This document shows, piece after piece, positions 62,737-64,000 of a stretch of 64,000 bases of DNA. The stretch is from Ulvibacter litoralis (GTDB taxonomy: Bacteria; Bacteroidota; Bacteroidia; Flavobacteriales; Flavobacteriaceae). The translations under genes and the position numbers were made by a program. The notes beneath the pieces were generated by a model, which saw only the letters and a program-made list of their open reading frames with translations, had not been told where the DNA came from and did not search any database. Every line of letters starts with the position of its first letter. The stretch's first letter is position 1. The DNA is taken from the NCBI RefSeq assembly GCF_900102055.1, contig NZ_FNBA01000003.1, positions 434,001-498,000 on the forward strand. Direction: 5' to 3'.

Positions 62737-63420
62737 TCATTCTCTTATCACTTTTCCATCTTGAAGCTCAATAATTCGCCCAGTTTTTTCAGCGAAATCT
62801 AAATCATGAGTTACCACCAATAGTGTTTTATTATAGACCTCTGTAAGCTCTTTAAATATATTGAAAACAATATCAGCGTTTTTAGTGTCTAAGTTTCCGG
62901 TAGGTTCATCGCACATAATAATTAGAGGATCATTAATCATAGACCTAGCTATAGCAACACGTTGTTTTTCACCACCCGACAACTGGTTTGCCATTTTTTT
63001 AGCTAACTTTTCAATGCCTAAATCTTTTAATAATTCATAAGCATTATGTTCTAATTCTTCCTCGCTCAGTTTGTTTAGTTTGAAACCTGGTAGCATTACA
63101 TTTTTTAAGGCAGTAAATTCATTGAGCAAATAATGGAATTGGAATACAAAACCAATTTTTTCATTTCTTATAGCAGCAAGTTCCTTTTCTGATTTTTTGC
63201 GAACACTAATTCCATCCAACAAAAGCTCCCCTGTAAAATCTGTGTCCATGGTTGACAGAATATAAAGTAAGGTTGACTTTCCACTCCCAGATCGACCAAT
63301 GATGGAAGCATAATCACCACTATTTAAGCGAAAGGAAACATCTTTTAAAACATCAATTTTCACTGGATCATAGAATGATTTGTAGATAGAGCGTGCTTCA
63401 AGTATCGTTTTTTTCTCCAT
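62737..63420 (-). CDS. LolD/MacB-type ABC ATPase
   Basis: A 227-residue cytoplasmic ABC ATPase. Walker A is GRSGSGKST (42-50), then the Q-loop FQFHYLL, signature LSGGEKQRVA and Walker B IIMCDEPTGNLD, with the D-loop Asp and the His of VVTHDLDF. It pairs with the FtsX-like permease directly upstream: that gene's stop codon abuts this start codon. Such pairs pull lipoproteins or other molecules from the inner membrane, or export antibiotics. The target is unknown. Confidence 0.93.
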   Translation of the reverse strand: MEKKTILEARSIYKSFYDPVKIDVLKDVSFRLNSGDYASIIGRSGSGKSTLLYILSTMDTDFTGELLLDGISVRKKSEKELAAIRNEKIGFVFQFHYLLNEFTALKNVMLPGFKLNKLSEEELEHNAYELLKDLGIEKLAKKMANQLSGGEKQRVAIARSMINDPLIIMCDEPTGNLDTKNADIVFNIFKELTEVYNKTLLVVTHDLDFAEKTGRIIELQDGKVIRE

Positions 63421-64000
63421 TTACTTTCCTCTTATAATTTCTACTGGGTCAACTTTACTAGCTTTTCTAGCTGGCATCCATCCTGCTAAAAAGGTAGTGA
63501 GCATTGCGAAAATTATGGCAACCGCATAGTACTGTAGTCCATAATCGATAGGATAGGTCTCTACGGCGGGTAGGGAAGGGGCGCTAAAAGGGATTGCGTC
63601 AATACCTAACGACATTAAAAAACCAATTATTACACCTCCAACAGCACCTGCAACACCAATGCTCAAAGATATCGAGATGAATATTTTTTTTACATCACTT
63701 CCTGCAAATCCGGTGGCTTTTAGAATCGCTATCGTATCCATTTTTTCATAAATAAGCATGTTGAGTATGTTGTAAATTCCGAAACCTGAAACAATTAATA
63801 AGGTGATTCCAACAGCGTATGAAATGATGGAACGTACACCACTTCCTGTTTCAAATTGGGCGTTGGCCGTTTGAATATCTTCAGCGTCGAGTCTAAAAAG
63901 CGATTCATATTCAGCAGCTAATTTAGGAGCCATGTTTAAGTCTTTCAGCTTTATTTGAATATCACTTATATAATTACTACTCACTCCGAGTAATTTCCGG
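63421..64000 (-). CDS. FtsX/MacB-like ABC permease, 5' end outside window
   Basis: The visible 193 codons are the C-terminal half of an FtsX-family permease. There are three membrane helices (about SYAVGITLLIVSGFGIYNIL, then ISISLSIGVAGAVGGVIIG and a last YYAVAIIFAMLTTFLAGW) and the ending ARKASKVDPVEIIRGK typical of LolC/MacB-type permeases. The frame stays open to base 64000, so the start lies beyond the window; the GTG at 63984 is not a credible start. It abuts the ATPase gene downstream and forms one transport complex with it. Confidence 0.88.
   Translation of the reverse strand, partial: RKLLGVSSNYISDIQIKLKDLNMAPKLAAEYESLFRLDAEDIQTANAQFETGSGVRSIISYAVGITLLIVSGFGIYNILNMLIYEKMDTIAILKATGFAGSDVKKIFISISLSIGVAGAVGGVIIGFLMSLGIDAIPFSAPSLPAVETYPIDYGLQYYAVAIIFAMLTTFLAGWMPARKASKVDPVEIIRGK

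Overview
This 64 kb window comes from an AT-rich member of the Flavobacteriia (Bacteroidota), most likely marine. The evidence is a type IX secretion sorting domain (YPNP-type C-terminus) on the CotH protein, -7 promoter boxes of the TAnnTTTG type with little Shine-Dalgarno signal, secreted proteins opening with the Bacteroidota GIGTTEPTA motif, and a PpiC/SurA/MoxR/aconitase gene order that I recall from this group. I could not assign a genus. I found no rRNA, tRNA, CRISPR array, insertion sequence or prophage.

Layout. 1-6.9 kb: periplasmic folding genes (three consecutive parvulin/SurA-type proteins), a MoxR ATPase and aconitase, closed by a strong terminator. 6.9-8.4 kb: two tandem secreted C1q-like paralogues. 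8.7-10.1 kb: a small arsenic-type operon (ArsR, DUF6428-like protein, ArsN/PAT-like acetyltransferase) with a duplicated operator-like site. 10.1-12.7 kb: MepB-like, DUF4256, DUF6503-like and DUF3124 proteins. 12.9-15.3 kb: an MBOAT O-acyltransferase with an SGNH-like partner. 15.6-17.9 kb: a T9SS-exported CotH protein. 18.5-23.3 kb: a giant multi-PAS histidine kinase with a stand-alone receiver. 23.4-28.3 kb: SRPBCC, TspO, methyltransferase, SDR-DUF2867, AraC and DUF983 genes, resembling a light/stress cluster. 28.3-33.4 kb: an esterase, then an 88-base structured element ahead of a methyltransferase and a B12-type radical SAM gene. 33.4-36.5 kb: PH-domain protein, adenine deaminase, K+/H+ antiporter. 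36.7-38.9 kb: an AraC regulator, a second 88-base element, a 31-residue Cys-rich protein, an AhpD-like protein and a cupredoxin-like protein. 39-42 kb: two secreted proteins, one with leucine-rich repeats. 42.4-52.2 kb: scattered metabolic genes (PLP enzyme, GNAT, flavin oxidoreductase, nitrilase, a monooxygenase with a DnaJ-like zinc finger, hydrolases, DinB, phosphoesterase). 52.6-64 kb: ABC exporter flanked by a duplicated sequence, an Hsp20 operon, a decayed porin-like pseudogene, an SDR/TetR pair, a P-type cation ATPase, a WG-type protein overlapping MscS, and an ABC/FtsX unit running off the right edge.

How it works together. Most of the window is chromosomal housekeeping, envelope and stress genes on alternating strands. 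The least explained parts are regulatory: two copies of an 88-base folded element, five copies of a CTATCTTAG motif upstream of same-strand genes, nine intergenic copies of the palindrome TTTCWGAAA, and a repeated ArsR-type operator. The strongest candidates for undescribed biology are the methyltransferase/radical SAM pair carrying the 88-base element in its probable leader, and the AraC / Cys-rich peptide / AhpD-like / cupredoxin-like group carrying the second copy.
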